Below, piece by piece: positions 1 to 11,776 of a stretch of 64,000 bases of DNA. The stretch lies in the NCBI GenBank assembly GCA_964036665.1, contig OZ038532.1, forward strand, positions 4,092,001 to 4,156,000, read 5' to 3'. The stretch is from Gordius sp. MW1. Lineage: Eukaryota > Nematomorpha > Gordioida > Gordea > Gordiidae. Under the pieces are notes generated by a model. The model worked only from the letters and a program-made list of their open reading frames with translations. It had not been told where the DNA came from and made no database searches. Made by a program: the position numbers and the translations under genes. Every line of letters begins with the position of its first letter. The first letter of the stretch is position 1.

Positions 1-559
1 AAATTGATATAATGACAATGTGCCCCATTGAACCAAGATTGGACGTAATAGGAAGTTTTGTTTGGGTTTAAACGTATAAAAGTATGCAGTCTATTAATCC
101 ATGCATGCAACATCACGTGTTATAACTAGTTTTGTAAAGGGCGCGCCGAGGGATATGCTAGAGTGATATTAGGGTGTGCATAAAATACCCATTCCATAAC
201 CGCTAATCTCCTTTACTTTTAAGGATTTTCAATATGGGTGTGGTGGAAACCGACCACTAGTATATGTTTTGACATAGAGACTCGGTACCATGGTTGTCAA
301 CAACACACGGTGTGCTGTACAGTCATGTATAAATATCTAAGCTTCCCAAGTTTAGCTAGAAAATATGGCACATGTGGCGGTGCTATAAAATTAACAACGG
401 TCGCCCCATAGTAATTTTATCTAAGGTTTAAAACGATAGGGGAGAAAATTATTAAAGAAAGAAGAAAACCCAGCCGTTTTTACAACACTACTCTTTACTC
501 TTCTCAACACCTTTGGTCTAAATAGACAAGCTAGGGTAACAACACAAGTTATAACTTAC
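1..559. other. Non-coding flank, no gene recognised
   Basis: No convincing open frame on either strand. It lies 3' of the last visible exon of the minus-strand Myb gene, so it is probably part of the next intron. Around 475-510 there is a stretch resembling the end of the repeat at 59990-60020 (both contain CCGTTTTTA followed by ACACTACT), a possible MITE fragment. Confidence 0.4.
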
Positions 560-3500
560 ATTCTGGAGAGGTAAGTGTGGCTACCTTCCATATCAGCTAA
601 GCGTGCCACCTCGACCCAATCAACTTCGCGTTCGGAGTTGTAGAGGTGCTTCACTTGTTTTAAAGCCCTCAGCAAAGCTAACTTCTTTTCCAGTCGATAA
701 CTTCTTGTGACCCATCGGGCATCTGTCTTGGACGGGAGAATTCCTCCTTCCTTAGCTTTGCTAGTTAGCGCTTCGCACGTGGGTTTTAAATTTTGCAACC
801 TTACGCGATAATGAAATTTAAAAGCTATGTATAACTTGACAATAGCTTAAACAATAAATTTTGTTATTTATTCATAATGTAGGATTAATATAATTTCTAA
901 ATGGATATTGTGCCAAAATATTACCCTAAAAATTAATTATAATAAAAATAACTCGGGCCTTCGGCCCTCGTGGGAAGGGGGAGAAGGGAAGGGGAGTAGG
1001 GGAAGGGAAGAGGGGAAGGGAAGAGGGGAAGGGGGAACTCTTCTATACTCCGTATAAACGTAGCATATTTGCTATGCAATTTATGGGCGAGAAAGGTGGG
1101 AAGGGGCGAGAATACCTATAGGGGGTATTAGATGCAAAATAATTAGTTAATTAGTTATAGGCCCTTGTAGGGGAGGACATAGGGTAATTATCAATGTTAA
1201 CCAATTCAAAAACGAAAAAAAATTTCGATTTATTTGGCCAATGGTCATTTTTTTATTGGTCAGTAGCCAGCGGACGGTCAAAAATTCATATTATCATTGG
1301 TATTAACATGAACAAATATTAATTTAATTTAAAAAAATTAAAAAAAAAATTTGTCCCCTCACTGACTTGAACCCCACACCTCCAGTTCACAAGCCGGCGC
1401 TATAACCACTATACCATGCTGGCTTTAAAATAGTAGAAGTTATTATGTTATTTATATAGATGATGAAATAATAAAGTTGTGTTTTATGTTTAGAAAATCA
1501 ATATATTTCGTCGGTCAGTAGCCAGCGGACGGTCAAAAAGTCATATTATCAATGGTATTAACAAAAACAAAATATTAATTTAATGTAAAAAAAAAATTAA
1601 AAAAAAGTTTTTTTTTAGTTTTAAAAAAGGGCTAAATTCTTAAACTACCAGCCCGATTGCTCGAAACTTTACCCGTAGGTGCCCAGGGCGGCCGGGGGTA
1701 AAATAACCTTTTCAGATTCCTAAAATACCTTTTCACTTTAAAAATATCGGACATTTCCCTGCCACACGTGCGGTGTAATATCTATGACACGTAGAAAAAT
1801 TTTACTAATTATATAAACTTACGCGCGCCATCTAATAAAGTACAATTCGTGTCTGAGTTTAATAGTAGATTCACTTTAATTAGAAATAACGGGCTATGCT
1901 TATACCTTTGAAGGAGGTTTCGAATTTTGTGTTAGTTTCTATCGATATATTTTATCGTAAATTAGAATCTAATACCTATATTATTTTTTTAAATATTACT
2001 TTTTAGGTTTTCTATGAAATCACAATCTAATTAAATGAAATATATTAACCCAATAAAAAAATATATATGCATTTATAAGGTTAAAAATATATATTACATA
2101 GTTGGCTGTCTGTTAGACCATCTATAATAAATTTTTAGGTTATATATAAAATTTGGCCAATGGTCATTTTTTTCATTGGTAAGCAGCCAGGACACGGTAA
2201 AAGTGGATATAAATTCATAAGTCAAAAAAAACGAAAAAAAAAAATTTCGAATCACATTTTGGCCAATGGTCATTTTTTCCATCGGTCAGGAGCCAGCGGA
2301 CGGCCAAAAAGTCATAATAGCAATGGTAGTAACAGGAACAATCATAATAGTCAAAAAAAACGAAAAAATAAACTCGGATTCACATTTTGGCCAATGGTCA
2401 TTTTTTTCCATTGGTCAGCAGCCAGCACACGGTAAAAGTGGATATAAATTCACAAGAGTAAAAAAAACGAAAAAAAAATTTTCGAATCACATTTTGGCCA
2501 ATGGTCATTTTTTTCCATTGGTCAGCAGCCAGGACACAATAAAAGTGGATATAAATTCATAATAGTCAAAAAAAACGAAATAAAAGTTTTCGAATCACAT
2601 TTTGGCCAATGGTCATTTTATTCCATTGGTCAGCAGCCAGCGGACGGCCAAAAAGTCATAATAGCAATGGTAGGAACAGGAACAATCATAATAGTCAAAA
2701 AAAACGAAAAAAATAATTTCGATTCACATTTTGGCCAATGGTCATTTTTTCCATCGGTCAGGAGCCAGCGGACGGCCAAAAAGTCATAATAGCAATGGTA
2801 GTAACAGGAACAATCATAATAGTCAAAAAAAACGAAAAAATAAACTCGGATGCACATTTTGGCCAATGGTCATTTTTTTCATTGGTCAGCAGCCAACGGA
2901 CGGCCAAAAAGTCTTATTATCAATGATAGTAACAAGAACAATCATAAAAGTCAAAAAAAACTCCGGGATTCTAACCCAAAAACTAGTTAAATTGCATAGC
3001 AATTAAAAGTAAACAACTTTTATTTATGTTTATTATATAACATTGGTCAGCAGCCAGCGGACGGCCAAAAAGTCATAATAGCAATGGTAGAAACAGGAAC
3101 AATTATAGTAGTCAAAAAAAACGAAAAAAATGATTTCGATTCACATTTTGGCCAATGGTCATTTTTTTCATTGGTCAGCAGCCAGCGGACGGCCAAAAAT
3201 TCTTATTATCAATGATAGTAACAAGAACAATCATAAGAGTCAAAAAAAACTCCGGGATTCCAACCCCAAAACTAGTTAAATTGCATAGCAATTAAAAAGT
3301 AAACAACTTTTATTTATGTTTATTTATAACTAGTTAAATTGCATAGCATTAAAAGTAAACAACTTTTATATTTATTATATAACCAAAACTAGTTAAATTG
3401 CATAGCAATTAAAAGTAAACAACTTTTATTTATGTTAATTATATAACTAGTTAAATTGCATAGCACAACTTTTATCTATGTTTATTATATAATAGATAAT

Positions 3501-6500
3501 TTAACAAATCTTATATATAACACACCGAGGGAGATAGAGATGAGGGGTGGGGCACCTCTTATGCATAGCAATTAAAAATAACACAGCGAGGGAGATAGAG
3601 ATGAGGGGTGGGGCACCTCTTTCTCATCCATTAATTTAAAAAAGCGATAACCTAATATACCCAATGCAAATAGATAGGGTAACGGACGACGGACGACGGA
3701 CGACGGACGGACACCAAAAAACGATCCCATAAATTGCATAGCAATTAAAAAATTGTAAACCACATTTTCATAAGTTAGAAATGCTTCCAGAGAGGTGCTA
3801 ATGCTAAGTACATCCTATCTAGATGTAAAAGGTAATTACAAATTGAGGAACTGCCTTTAACTTGCAAATTCTATTATGTATCTTTCTTCTTTATCAATTC
3901 GTAGGTCCCATATTCGTGAGGTTTTTTATCAGTTTCTTCCATCAAGATCGTGTTAGAGCCATATTGGGATCGATCTTCTTATTGAGCATAACTCTTTTTT
4001 CTTACTCACGCATTTACGCATTCTGCCCCTACTTTGATTATCGCTTATCATACCTTAAAATTTATTCTTTTCCCCGATATATGGCAAAGAAAGGTAATAC
4101 CGATGGCGTAACGAGCCCGCGTCACGTCGAGTCCAGCGAAAGCCGGGACTCCGAGCACGAGCTCGGCCAACCTAATAGCGGACCTAATCAACTTCCAGAA
4201 GGAGCAGGCCAAAGCGAACCAAGAGCAAGCAAGAGTGAATCAGCGGCAAATAGACTCAATGAGAGAAATGCTCGCAAGCTCGTTGTCGGTAGTTGGCACG
4301 CTGGCCCAAAGGCCTCAAGAAACTCCCCCAATCGTCCAACCGATGCAGATGCCATCGACGGTACAAATCATTCCAGCACCGGAGCCCCCCAAGACACCAA
4401 CACACTTATGTGAGGAAATAAAGAAACACACATTGGGGCTCGAGGAACTTTTTAAAGACCCGGACCAAAGAGTCCAAAAGCGTGACCGCCATGAAGCCAA
4501 ATATGCCATTCTTATGTCACAAATCTGCACACCGGCATCACCAGTGGAAGTGCTTCTAGCACACGATAAACAGTTAAAAACACTGTGCTTAGCTATCAAA
4601 TACAATTGGGCTACAGCCATCAAGCACGACACTACATGGCTGACCGACATGGGTTTTTAGAACGTGGACATCTCAGTCCCCAAATCACCCAAAAAGACGT
4701 TTTTTCCAAGCGCTGGCAGGGGCCGAGGCAGCAAGCCGGCCCGACACTTCAAAAAGAACGCGGCCTCTGCCCCGCGTTCGTAAGCTAATCAAAACCGTCA
4801 GTCGTTGGGAGAACGACCACATGTATGTAGTGTAGTAGTTGTTTATTTTTTAAAGAGTAAATAAACGCCCCTGGTGAAACAATTGCGTAACCAGGGCAGA
4901 ATGCGTAAATGCGTGAGTAAGAAAAAAGAGCGAATGCGCAAGATGGTGTACTCCGCGTTTATATAGTTGCGTAACACGTGACTTGGGGGTTTTGTTCTGT
5001 TTTTCCCTTTCAGATTATTCCTGGATTTTCGTTTTCCCAGAAGTCTAAATCTATTTCTTCCTCTGGGTTGTCGAGATTGAGTAGTCCGATATCATTTAGG
5101 TTTTCTTCGGTTAGTTGGGATGGTACTGAATAGTGGGTCGGGGGCATCCATTCCCGGGATGGGACATCGGCTGGGTTGGTTCCGGACGAGGTCCATTGTA
5201 GGTTGAAATGAAGCCTAAGTAAGTGGGACAGGTCGTACGTTGCCACGAAGTGAGCGATAATTGTTTCTACAATAGGGGAATTGGATCCTCCTTTGAGCAG
5301 GACGAAGTACGCAGTAGAGTCGGTTACTACTCGTGGGTATCGGTAGCCGTTGTAAAAGGCGTGTAGATACGCATAGATGGCTGCTATCGTTTCAGTGGAC
5401 GTGATATGGCTGGTGTTGACCCAGTCTGACCCAATTGTACTTGCTGCATCGGCAAAGGAGACTGAGAAATCGTCACTTCCCCAGGATATGCCTATAAGCT
5501 TGTTGGAGGCATCTGCATATATTACAGTGTCGTAGTCGCGTTGTAATGGCACGATCTGTGTGAGCAGGGCAAGACACCCTTCAAGCTTGCGTTTGGCTAT
5601 TGGCCTATCGTGCGGTGTTCCCTTGCCGGTGGAAATCGAGTAGAATACAGTAAACAGCTTCGACATTCCCGTTAGATTGTAGTAAAAGTAGTTCAAGACC
5701 CCCAATGCTTCTAGTAGGGACAAGTCGGTGGGGGGATTAGGGGTTGAGAGGTATAGAAACAAGATATCGGCTGCATGTTTTAGTCTTTTGCAAATTTCTG
5801 GTGAGCATTTAATGCTATGTGTTTGGAAGTTGATGTCCAAACCCAGGTATTAGAGGTTTGTTTCAGGGAGGACAGAGAACTTGCTTGTATTTATTATTAG
5901 TCCCCAATCGCTGGCCATTTCAGCGAGGTTGCCGAGATCCTCCATTACACTATCCTTGTTTTCTGCGAATATTAATATATCGTCTAGATAGACGTTGTAA
6001 TTGCAGTGTTTAATTGCTGCTTTGACCATATCGGCAACGATGGTTTGTAACACAAACGGAGAGAAGGAGGCTCCCATAGGCAATACGTTGTAGTGGTATA
6101 GCTTATTCCTCCATTTGAGGCCGCAAAACTTTTTCGAGTTTTTGTGTAGTGGTATACTGAAGAAAGCTGCCTTCAGGTCTATTTTGGCGGCATAGTTTGC
6201 TTTAGCTAGCTGCCTGGCCGTTAACGGGATTGTAGCCAGCTTCACTTGGAGGTGCACGAAGTTTCGGGAAGCTTCGGACATATCCGTGATCACCCTGGCG
6301 TCCCCGTTTCGCTTGGCTATGAAGAAGGTTAAGGACGTGATCGCGAGAGCTTGCGTTTCGGAAACAACGTCCACTTCTTTCATTGCGGTAAAGTAGCTAG
6401 GACTCCCCTTTGAGATGTTACCGCCCCTGTCTGGCCTGAAGAGGCCGCCGTTCCTATGTATTTTAGGGTACGTGATCGCGAGAGCTTGCGTTTCGGAAAC

Positions 6501-9500
6501 AACGTCCACTTCTTTCATTGCGGTGAAGTAGCTAGGACTCCCCTTTGAGATGTTACCGCCCCTGTCTGGCCTGAAGAGGCCGCCGTTCCTATGTATTTTA
6601 GGGTAATCCAGGGGCGGTTTGAATCCGTCAAATGCGACTTTAAGGGTGAATTAACGCTATTATAGACACGATAACGAGGGACTTACAGAAGCCATCCCCT
6701 TGATGTATGCTATATGCCGATGATATAGTATTATGCGAGGGTTGTTTTTGAGAACAAATTATTGTGCTCAGTATTTAACTCAATTTTGGCTCAGTAGAAT
6801 AATTAAATGCTCAGTAAAATATTTAAATGCTCAGTAAATAATTTAATGTTCAGTAATTTAATTATTTGCTCAGTAATTAATTCATTTGTTCAGTTAGTAT
6901 TTCTATGCTGCTCAGTAAATTTTTGCTCAGAACTGAAATTTAATTTTACCTCTTTCCCCCCCCCACCCCCCCCCCCTTTCTTTTTCACACCTTTTATATT
7001 TTACCCTCTTCCTCACCAGGAAGAGGGAGAGGGGTGATTTAACCCCCCCCCCCTCTGAATTCTTGCATTAACTTCTTTCGCGCAACCTCCCTCTTGATGT
7101 AGCATCGAGCCGAGGTACGTAAACTTGTTAACTCTTGGGAATTTCAATTGTTCATTCATCGATTGTGTGCCTTCTGCGTTCATCTCCATGTATACCGCCT
7201 TTCGGTCATTGACTTTGAGCCTATATCTAGCCAAACGTTTCGACCACTTATCGGCTTCTTCAAATACGATATCCTTCTTTTCCTCGCATAATACTATATC
7301 ATCGGCATATAGCATACACCAAGGGGATGGCTTCTGTAAGTCCCTCGTTTTTGTGTCGCTAATAACGGTAAATTGAAACGGACTTAGGGCAGAACCAAGG
7401 GTGTAAACCAATATTGACCTGAAAGGGCTTAGACTCTCCAACTGTCGTTCGAACGCACGATGTTGAAGCTTCATAGATGTTTTTGATTAACCGTACATAT
7501 GCATCCGAGTTGCTCTGTCTTCTCAAGCACCACCAAATCAATTCGCGGGGAACCGTGTCATATGCTTTCTCCAAGTCTATGAAGACCATGTGTAAATTCC
7601 TTCTTTTCCCTCCATACTTGTACATAACTTGTCTTAGCGCAAAGATCGGGTCGATTGTGGATTTACCGGCCACAAAACCAAATTGGTTAGTCGATGTGTC
7701 CACCTCCGTCTTCAACCTTGCTACTAAGATTCTTTCCATCAGTTTAAAGGAGTGGCATGTCAGCTTGATGCCTCTGTAATTACCACAATCTTGAGGGTCT
7801 CCTTTCCCTTTGAATATGGGTATGATCGTGCTTTGTCTCCATTGATCAGGGATGCGTTCTTCGGCCAATATCTTGTTGAATAGCTTCGTCATAGTCGTGA
7901 TTCCTTCTTCCCTGCACCCTACCAACGCTTCCAACGGAATTCCGTCTGGTCCATTTGCTTTTCCTTTTTGCATCTTTTTCATTTGTACCCTAACTTCTTC
8001 TTCCTGAAATAGTTCGACCATATTCATGTTAGGCTCTATATCGGGAAAAGGTTCTTTGTCATTTGCAACATTCATAAGCTCGTTGAAATATCCTTTCCAC
8101 CTTTCCAACACCTCCTTGGCTTAAAAAATGTGGACCTTCTGGATTTTTGATTACTTTAGGTACCCCGACGTCACGACCTTTCTTCTCCCTTATCTTGGCC
8201 ACTTTGTACATAAGCTTGTCACCCCCTCTTTGATCGAGTTTGTTGGCCATCTCTGTGTAAGCCGTATTTTTCGCTTTGGCAACCGCCTTCTTCGCAGAAC
8301 TTTTTGCCTCCTTATAATTGATAATCCTCCGACTTTTTGATATATGCCACCGCTTATATAGCGCTTTCTTGGTTTCGATGATGTTTCTAACGGATTGGTC
8401 CCACCACCATAGTTCTCTATTCAGCGTTTTGCCCCCTTTAGTCTGCCCTAACACCTGAATGGCCGTTTCTTTTAGATGAGCGGTGATCATTGTCCAATTG
8501 TCGTTCACGTTCCGTTCCAGAGTCTTGGCATTAAACAGCGTAGAGGCTTTCTGATGGTATTTTTCGTTTGTTGTCGTATCCTAAAGCCTTTCGTACCTAA
8601 TTCGGGGCTCATAAACTTTTCTCCTTTCGGGAAATATTCTTCTTTCAAGATTCATGACCAATGGCCGATGCTGCCTGGCGATTCCTTCTCCCGGTATTAC
8701 TTTGCAGTCCTTAATCGTCCTTAAATCTCTTCGTCGTATAAGCAGATAATCAATTTGACTAAAATGCTTTCCACTTCTGTACGTCACGATATGTTCTTCA
8801 CGTTTCTGAAAATAAGTGTTAACGATCGCCATGTCATATGCTTGGGAAACTTGTAGAAGTCTATCCCCTTCCTTGTTCTTCATGCCATGCCCATGCCCTC
8901 CATGATTTCTTTCGTAATTTTGACGATCTCCACGTGGGCGTTGAAGTCTGCCCCAATAATTAGCCTTTCCTCCTGTCGTTTTTTTGTTTTCTTTTTCCAA
9001 TGATTCGAAGAAGGTGTCTTTTTCGGATTCCAAACACCGAATTTGTGGTGCGTAGCCACAAATAACGGTTAGGAGGCCATCTTGATCTGCGATCTTAACC
9101 CACATCAACCTATCTGAGCATCTTTTGACTTCAACAACCTTGTCCTTCAAGAATTCGCTGAGAACGATACCGACCCCGTTTCGACCTGTTGGTGACCCGC
9201 TGTAAAATAGCTTGTAACCCTCTCCTAGCTCTCGTGCCTTTGTTCCGTTCCATCTCGTTTCCTGTAGGCAAGCGATGTGTATCTTTCTTCTTTTAAGCAT
9301 CTGTGCGACCTCAATGCTTTTCCCCGTCAGCGTGCCCACGTTCCAGCTTGCTACCCGTAATTTGTCCACGACTAGATTCCCTAACCGCCTTCGTTGTGAG
9401 TCAGGCGGTAACCCTTGTAAATTTTTCGCATTGCACAGGGGGATGATGCACTGCGCGTCGTTTGGAGAGGACGCCCTAGCTTTCTTTTGTTGCACTTTAT

Positions 9501-11519
9501 TATTAGAAACTGTCATAATTTGGAAAGGGTTTTTTACAGCCGGTTTCCCACCTGACGCCAACCCTCCACTTTTTGCACACGGACTTGAGACCGTCGTTAT
9601 GTATGATAAATTTATTTTCAATCAAACAGCTGTAAAACCATGTACATTGACAGCGTATATAGCTAATTTTAAAAATTGCATTACTTAGTATAAAAATGAC
9701 TTTAACTTCTAAAGTGGCCAAAAGTAAATTAAACAGTTTGCCCATAAAGTTTAGGCTCCAATGTTGGTTGACATGAGTAATATGGCAGCTGAAATTGACC
9801 CAATTGAGCCAAATCCCAGATAATCAATGTAATTATGACTAATATTGAGTCATGAAAACTAATATAAAATTGCACATCATTGAGATTAATAACACACTGT
9901 ACATATTAATTTCATGCATCTAAACACTTCTTAAAATTTTGCTCATATTTTTTAACTTAACCCATTTATGGTCAATATCTATAACTAGATGAACCCGGCA
10001 AACGTTGTTTTGCCGTTTGCCTGGGTGTATTAAATTATGGTGGAATTTTAGGTAGTGAAGTAAAAATAAAGTTTGATGTCTATAGGTTCTATTTCCGTAT
10101 ACAGTGCAACGCGTACGAATACTCGAAAACTACTGGACCGATTTGGCTCGAACAAATCTTAAAACATGCTCCGGAGTGTCAGGAATAAACTGTGAAATTT
10201 TGAGCCAAATCGGTCTGGTAGTTTTCCAAAATTGGTGGCGGCATATATACACATATATATACATAGTTTCATTTTTATATATAAGATATACACAAAAAAA
10301 TCTAATCAGCCATTCATGACTATTTAAAATCTATTTAAATATCATTATCAAAACAATAACAATCTGATTTAATTTTGAGCAATAAATATAATTTTAAATA
10401 AATTATATATATGTGAAAACCTTACCAATGTTCCCTACATTGTCCAATATCCCTTGTTCCAACATGAGAAGAGATCAATTTCCAATCAATTTCACTACTC
10501 TTTTTAATTGGTGGCAATAATTTGTGACTCATGAAAGTGTGCATATATGGAGCATTATTTTCTTCATCTACAGCATAATTCCTTAATGCATCAAGCAATC
10601 TGTCAATCTCATCATCCTTCCACTTTCCACTAGCTTTTGTAAATATTGAGTCAAATACCATTTTATTAAATATAAGTGCTATTAGAATTGGTTATGGGTT
10701 TAAATAAATTATGATATTTTTATTTTTAATTAATATATTCTTCTTTCATTTGTTCTGTGTATTTATCATCTTTCATCTTCTCACAAATAAAATAATTAAA
10801 GAACTAATGAAACATAAGTAAATATTATAGATTTTTTTTATATTAATAAATTATTTTCATTTGTTTTGTGTATATTTATCATCTTCATCTTCTTACAACT
10901 AAAATAATTAAAGAACTAATGAAACATAAGTAAAAATTATAAATTTAGGTAAAATTATTACATTGTGTATATATATTAAAGTAACCATTACCCAGGTCCT
11001 AAAATTTTATTTCTATAACTTAATTAATAAGCTAATTAAGTAAACATGTGAAAACTCAAATTAAACATGTACATGTATTTAAAAATATTACTTAATCTTG
11101 CTGCGTGCCTAAGCAAATGTTCCCTCACAGTGTCTGGTTTCCTACCAACAGCTGTACCTATTAAAGCCCATTTAGGACCACAGTTTTGATATAATTTAAT
11201 AATAGATTCATGTTCTCTGTCATCAAGTGGCCCAGTTTTAAATTCTTTCGCACCAATAACAATTCTTGCCCTCCAAAAAATGTTTTTTAAAAACCTATTA
11301 ATTCCATGGCCTTTCAGATATATATATTAACTTTATCAAATTACCTAAACGTTCATAAAGCTTCGTAGACTTTACAAATTTTCTTATTTCAATTTTGTAA
11401 GGGGTATGTGAAGGGTAATAAATCAAAGCCTGCTGGTCTGTTGCTTTAGGGTAATCTTTAAGGAATAGCTGCCAATTATGAAGCAAAACTTTATCTTCAT
11501 CTAAAGTCCACTTTCCCTG
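560..11519 (-). CDS. Myb/SANT DNA-binding protein, TTF1/REB1-like (partial; four exons)
   Basis: Four minus-strand exons join in phase: 11519-11345, 11310-11092, 10633-10426 and 799-560. Exon 1 has a Myb-like start (GKWTLDEDKVLLHNW). Exon 2 reads KWALIGTAVGRKPDTVREHL, the IG..GR.P..VR pattern of TTF1/REB1 repeats. Exon 3 has SGKWKDDEIDRLLDALRNY and later DWKLISSHVGTRDIGQCREH. Its last two bases, TG, plus the G that opens exon 4 restore the Trp of REHWLQNLKP. Exon 4 continues with RLEKKLALLRALKQVKH and VDWVEVARLADMEG, another Myb-like helix set, and ends at a GTAAGT donor. Family members bind DNA in the nucleus, for example at rDNA terminators; that role here is inference. A possible start exon (11728-11668, MPKLNTLTPQEIF) cannot be joined in phase. 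The 3' end is outside the window. The last intron (800-10425) is transposon-filled. Confidence 0.72.
950..3748 (+). mobile_element. Repeat A, copy 1 (longest copy)
   Basis: Opens with ACTCGGGCCTTCGGCCCTCG, a hairpin, followed by a GGGAAGGGGAG-type polypurine tract. Then comes an array of ~110-125 bp monomers containing TTGGCCAATGGTCATTTTTT, CATTGGTCAGCAGCCAGCGG and an A-rich tail. After that are short AACTAGTTAAATTGCATAGC repeats, two GAGGGAGATAGAGATGAGGG boxes, an ACGGACGACGG run, and the end GCATAGCAATTA. It is larger than the other copies because of extra sequence at 1200-2150, including a tRNA-like segment. The open frames across the array are by-products of the repeat. Confidence 0.8.
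1351..1426 (-). repeat. tRNA-like (SINE-type) fragment inside repeat A
   Basis: On the minus strand this reads as a degenerate tRNA: GCCAGCATGGTATAGTGGTT (acceptor and A-box region), then a possible anticodon arm with TTGTGAA, then GGGGTTCAAGTC (B-box). The anticodon stem pairs over only about 4 bp and the acceptor and T stems are imperfect, so it is unlikely to be a functional tRNA. It is probably a SINE head or tRNA pseudogene. Confidence 0.45.
3862..4788 (+). pseudogene. Gag-like ORF of a DIRS-like retroelement, frameshifted
   Basis: GC-richer than its surroundings. One frame gives a hydrophilic stretch from 4081 (MAKKGNTDGV) rich in Ser, Glu and Pro. The reading then moves to another frame, with a Gln/Ala-rich coiled-coil-like segment (QKEQAKANQEQARVNQRQID) and a helical region, EELFKDPDQRVQKRDRHEAK, ending at 4660. 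The Gly/Arg/Lys-rich stretch after the stop (SAGRGRGSKPARHFKK) looks like a nucleic-acid-binding tail. No capsid motif is recognised, so the gag call rests on composition and on the RT/RNase H frame nearby on the opposite strand. The shift and the stop mark it as decayed. Confidence 0.5.
3992..4930. repeat. 37-bp perfect inverted repeat flanking the gag-like region
   Basis: Positions 3992-4028 and 4894-4930 are exact reverse complements over 37 bp (core TTACTCACGCATTTACGCAT). DIRS elements carry inverted terminal repeats and an internal complementary region, which would fit. Flanking sequence diverges at once on both sides. Confidence 0.75.
5010..6518 (-). pseudogene. Reverse transcriptase-RNase H of a DIRS-like retroelement
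   Basis: One minus-strand frame split by a single TAA at 5850-5852; the same frame continues directly as YLGLDINF. The RT part has ARVITDMSEASR, AAKIDLKAAFFSIPLHKNSK, LPMGASFSPFVLQT and the catalytic NVYLDDILIFAE. The RNase H part has VIYADASNKLIGISWG, a STETIAAIYAYLHAF helix, VVTDSTA and NPADVPSREW, a signature shared by DIRS, gypsy-type and pararetroviral RNase H. No tyrosine recombinase, integrase or protease is seen nearby, so the DIRS assignment is inference. The 5' end contains a 135-bp in-frame tandem duplication. It points toward the gag-like ORF (tail-to-tail), which is not the usual DIRS order and suggests rearrangement. Confidence 0.75.
6335..6604. repeat. 135-bp tandem duplication (two units)
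   Basis: The unit beginning ACGTGATCGCGAGAGC at 6335 recurs at 6470 with almost no change and ends at TTTTAGGGTA near 6604. As 135 is divisible by three, the RT frame stays open and MKEVDVVSETQALAIT appears twice. Near-identity suggests a recent event. Confidence 0.9.
6662..6741 (+). mobile_element. Inverted fragment of the neighbouring RTE LINE
   Basis: About 80 bp matching the reverse complement of 7280-7355 in the adjacent LINE, including the bases encoding YADDIVL. The sense strand here is plus, opposite to the main copy, so this is a separate inverted scrap. Confidence 0.75.
6764..6930. repeat. Degenerate TGCTCAGTAA minisatellite
   Basis: Nine imperfect occurrences of (T)GYTCAGTA separated by AT-rich spacers of about 8-18 bp. 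It lies between the LINE fragment and a C-rich tract (6957-6980). No gene. Confidence 0.7.
7013..9621 (-). pseudogene. RTE-type non-LTR retrotransposon, endonuclease plus RT, decayed
   Basis: Minus-strand pieces in order: an apurinic-type endonuclease (9621-8581) with RVASWNVGTLTGKS, ACLQETRWNG, NGVGIVLS and SQIDYLLIRR; a linker (8508-8059); the RT (8111-7359) with KANGPDGIPLEALVG, IIPIFKGKGDPQDCGNYRGI and MVFIDLEKAYDTVPRE; then MLYADDIVLCEEKKD and FTYLGSMLHQEGG (7474-7013). The order and motifs fit the RTE group, whose host-annotated relatives are often called craniofacial development protein 2-like. Frame changes occur near 8930-8990, 8520-8580, 8080 and 7400. The 3' part is lost: the frame stops at a C/G run near 7050. 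It cannot move on its own. It lies in the last visible intron of the Myb gene, on the same strand. Confidence 0.88.
9982..10300 (+). repeat. Dispersed repeat B, copy 1
   Basis: Matches the reverse complement of 55107-55450. Shared features are GGCAAACGTTGTTTTGCC, ACGCGTACGAATACTCGAAA, a segment translating as [18 protein letters not shown], and a microsatellite end (TATATATAAG). Class unknown: no terminal repeats or target duplication are obvious. It is in the Myb intron near the exon 3 donor. Confidence 0.7.
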
Positions 11520-11776
11520 CTTTGTAATGACTAGAATAAATAAGGATATATATTTTTTGCTCCTTACAATCTTTTTTTGCATGAAATGGTAAGGGTGAGC
11601 ATAAATTTCCATTTTGAATTGGGGAATAATCTAATAAGCTTTATGTATATATAAACAATCATTATACCTTTATTTGAGATATATTCAATGAAAATCTCTT
11701 GTGGCGTTAAAGTATTTAACTTCGGCATGAAGGCCTAAAAAAATTGGAATCAGAGTAGCACAAAGCGGGAAATTGC

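Noticed and set aside
1351..1426. Functional tRNA gene
   Set aside because: Stems are too poorly paired and it is embedded in a mobile repeat.
2160..3006. Overlapping open frames with peptides like MVIFSIGQEPADGQ in the repeat A arrays
   Set aside because: The same peptides recur in all copies and in several frames; they follow from monomer sequence, with no start context or codon bias.
11668..11728. First exon of the Myb gene (MPKLNTLTPQEIF)
   Set aside because: Plausible donor and start, but its phase does not fit the next supported exon, so it was left out of the model.
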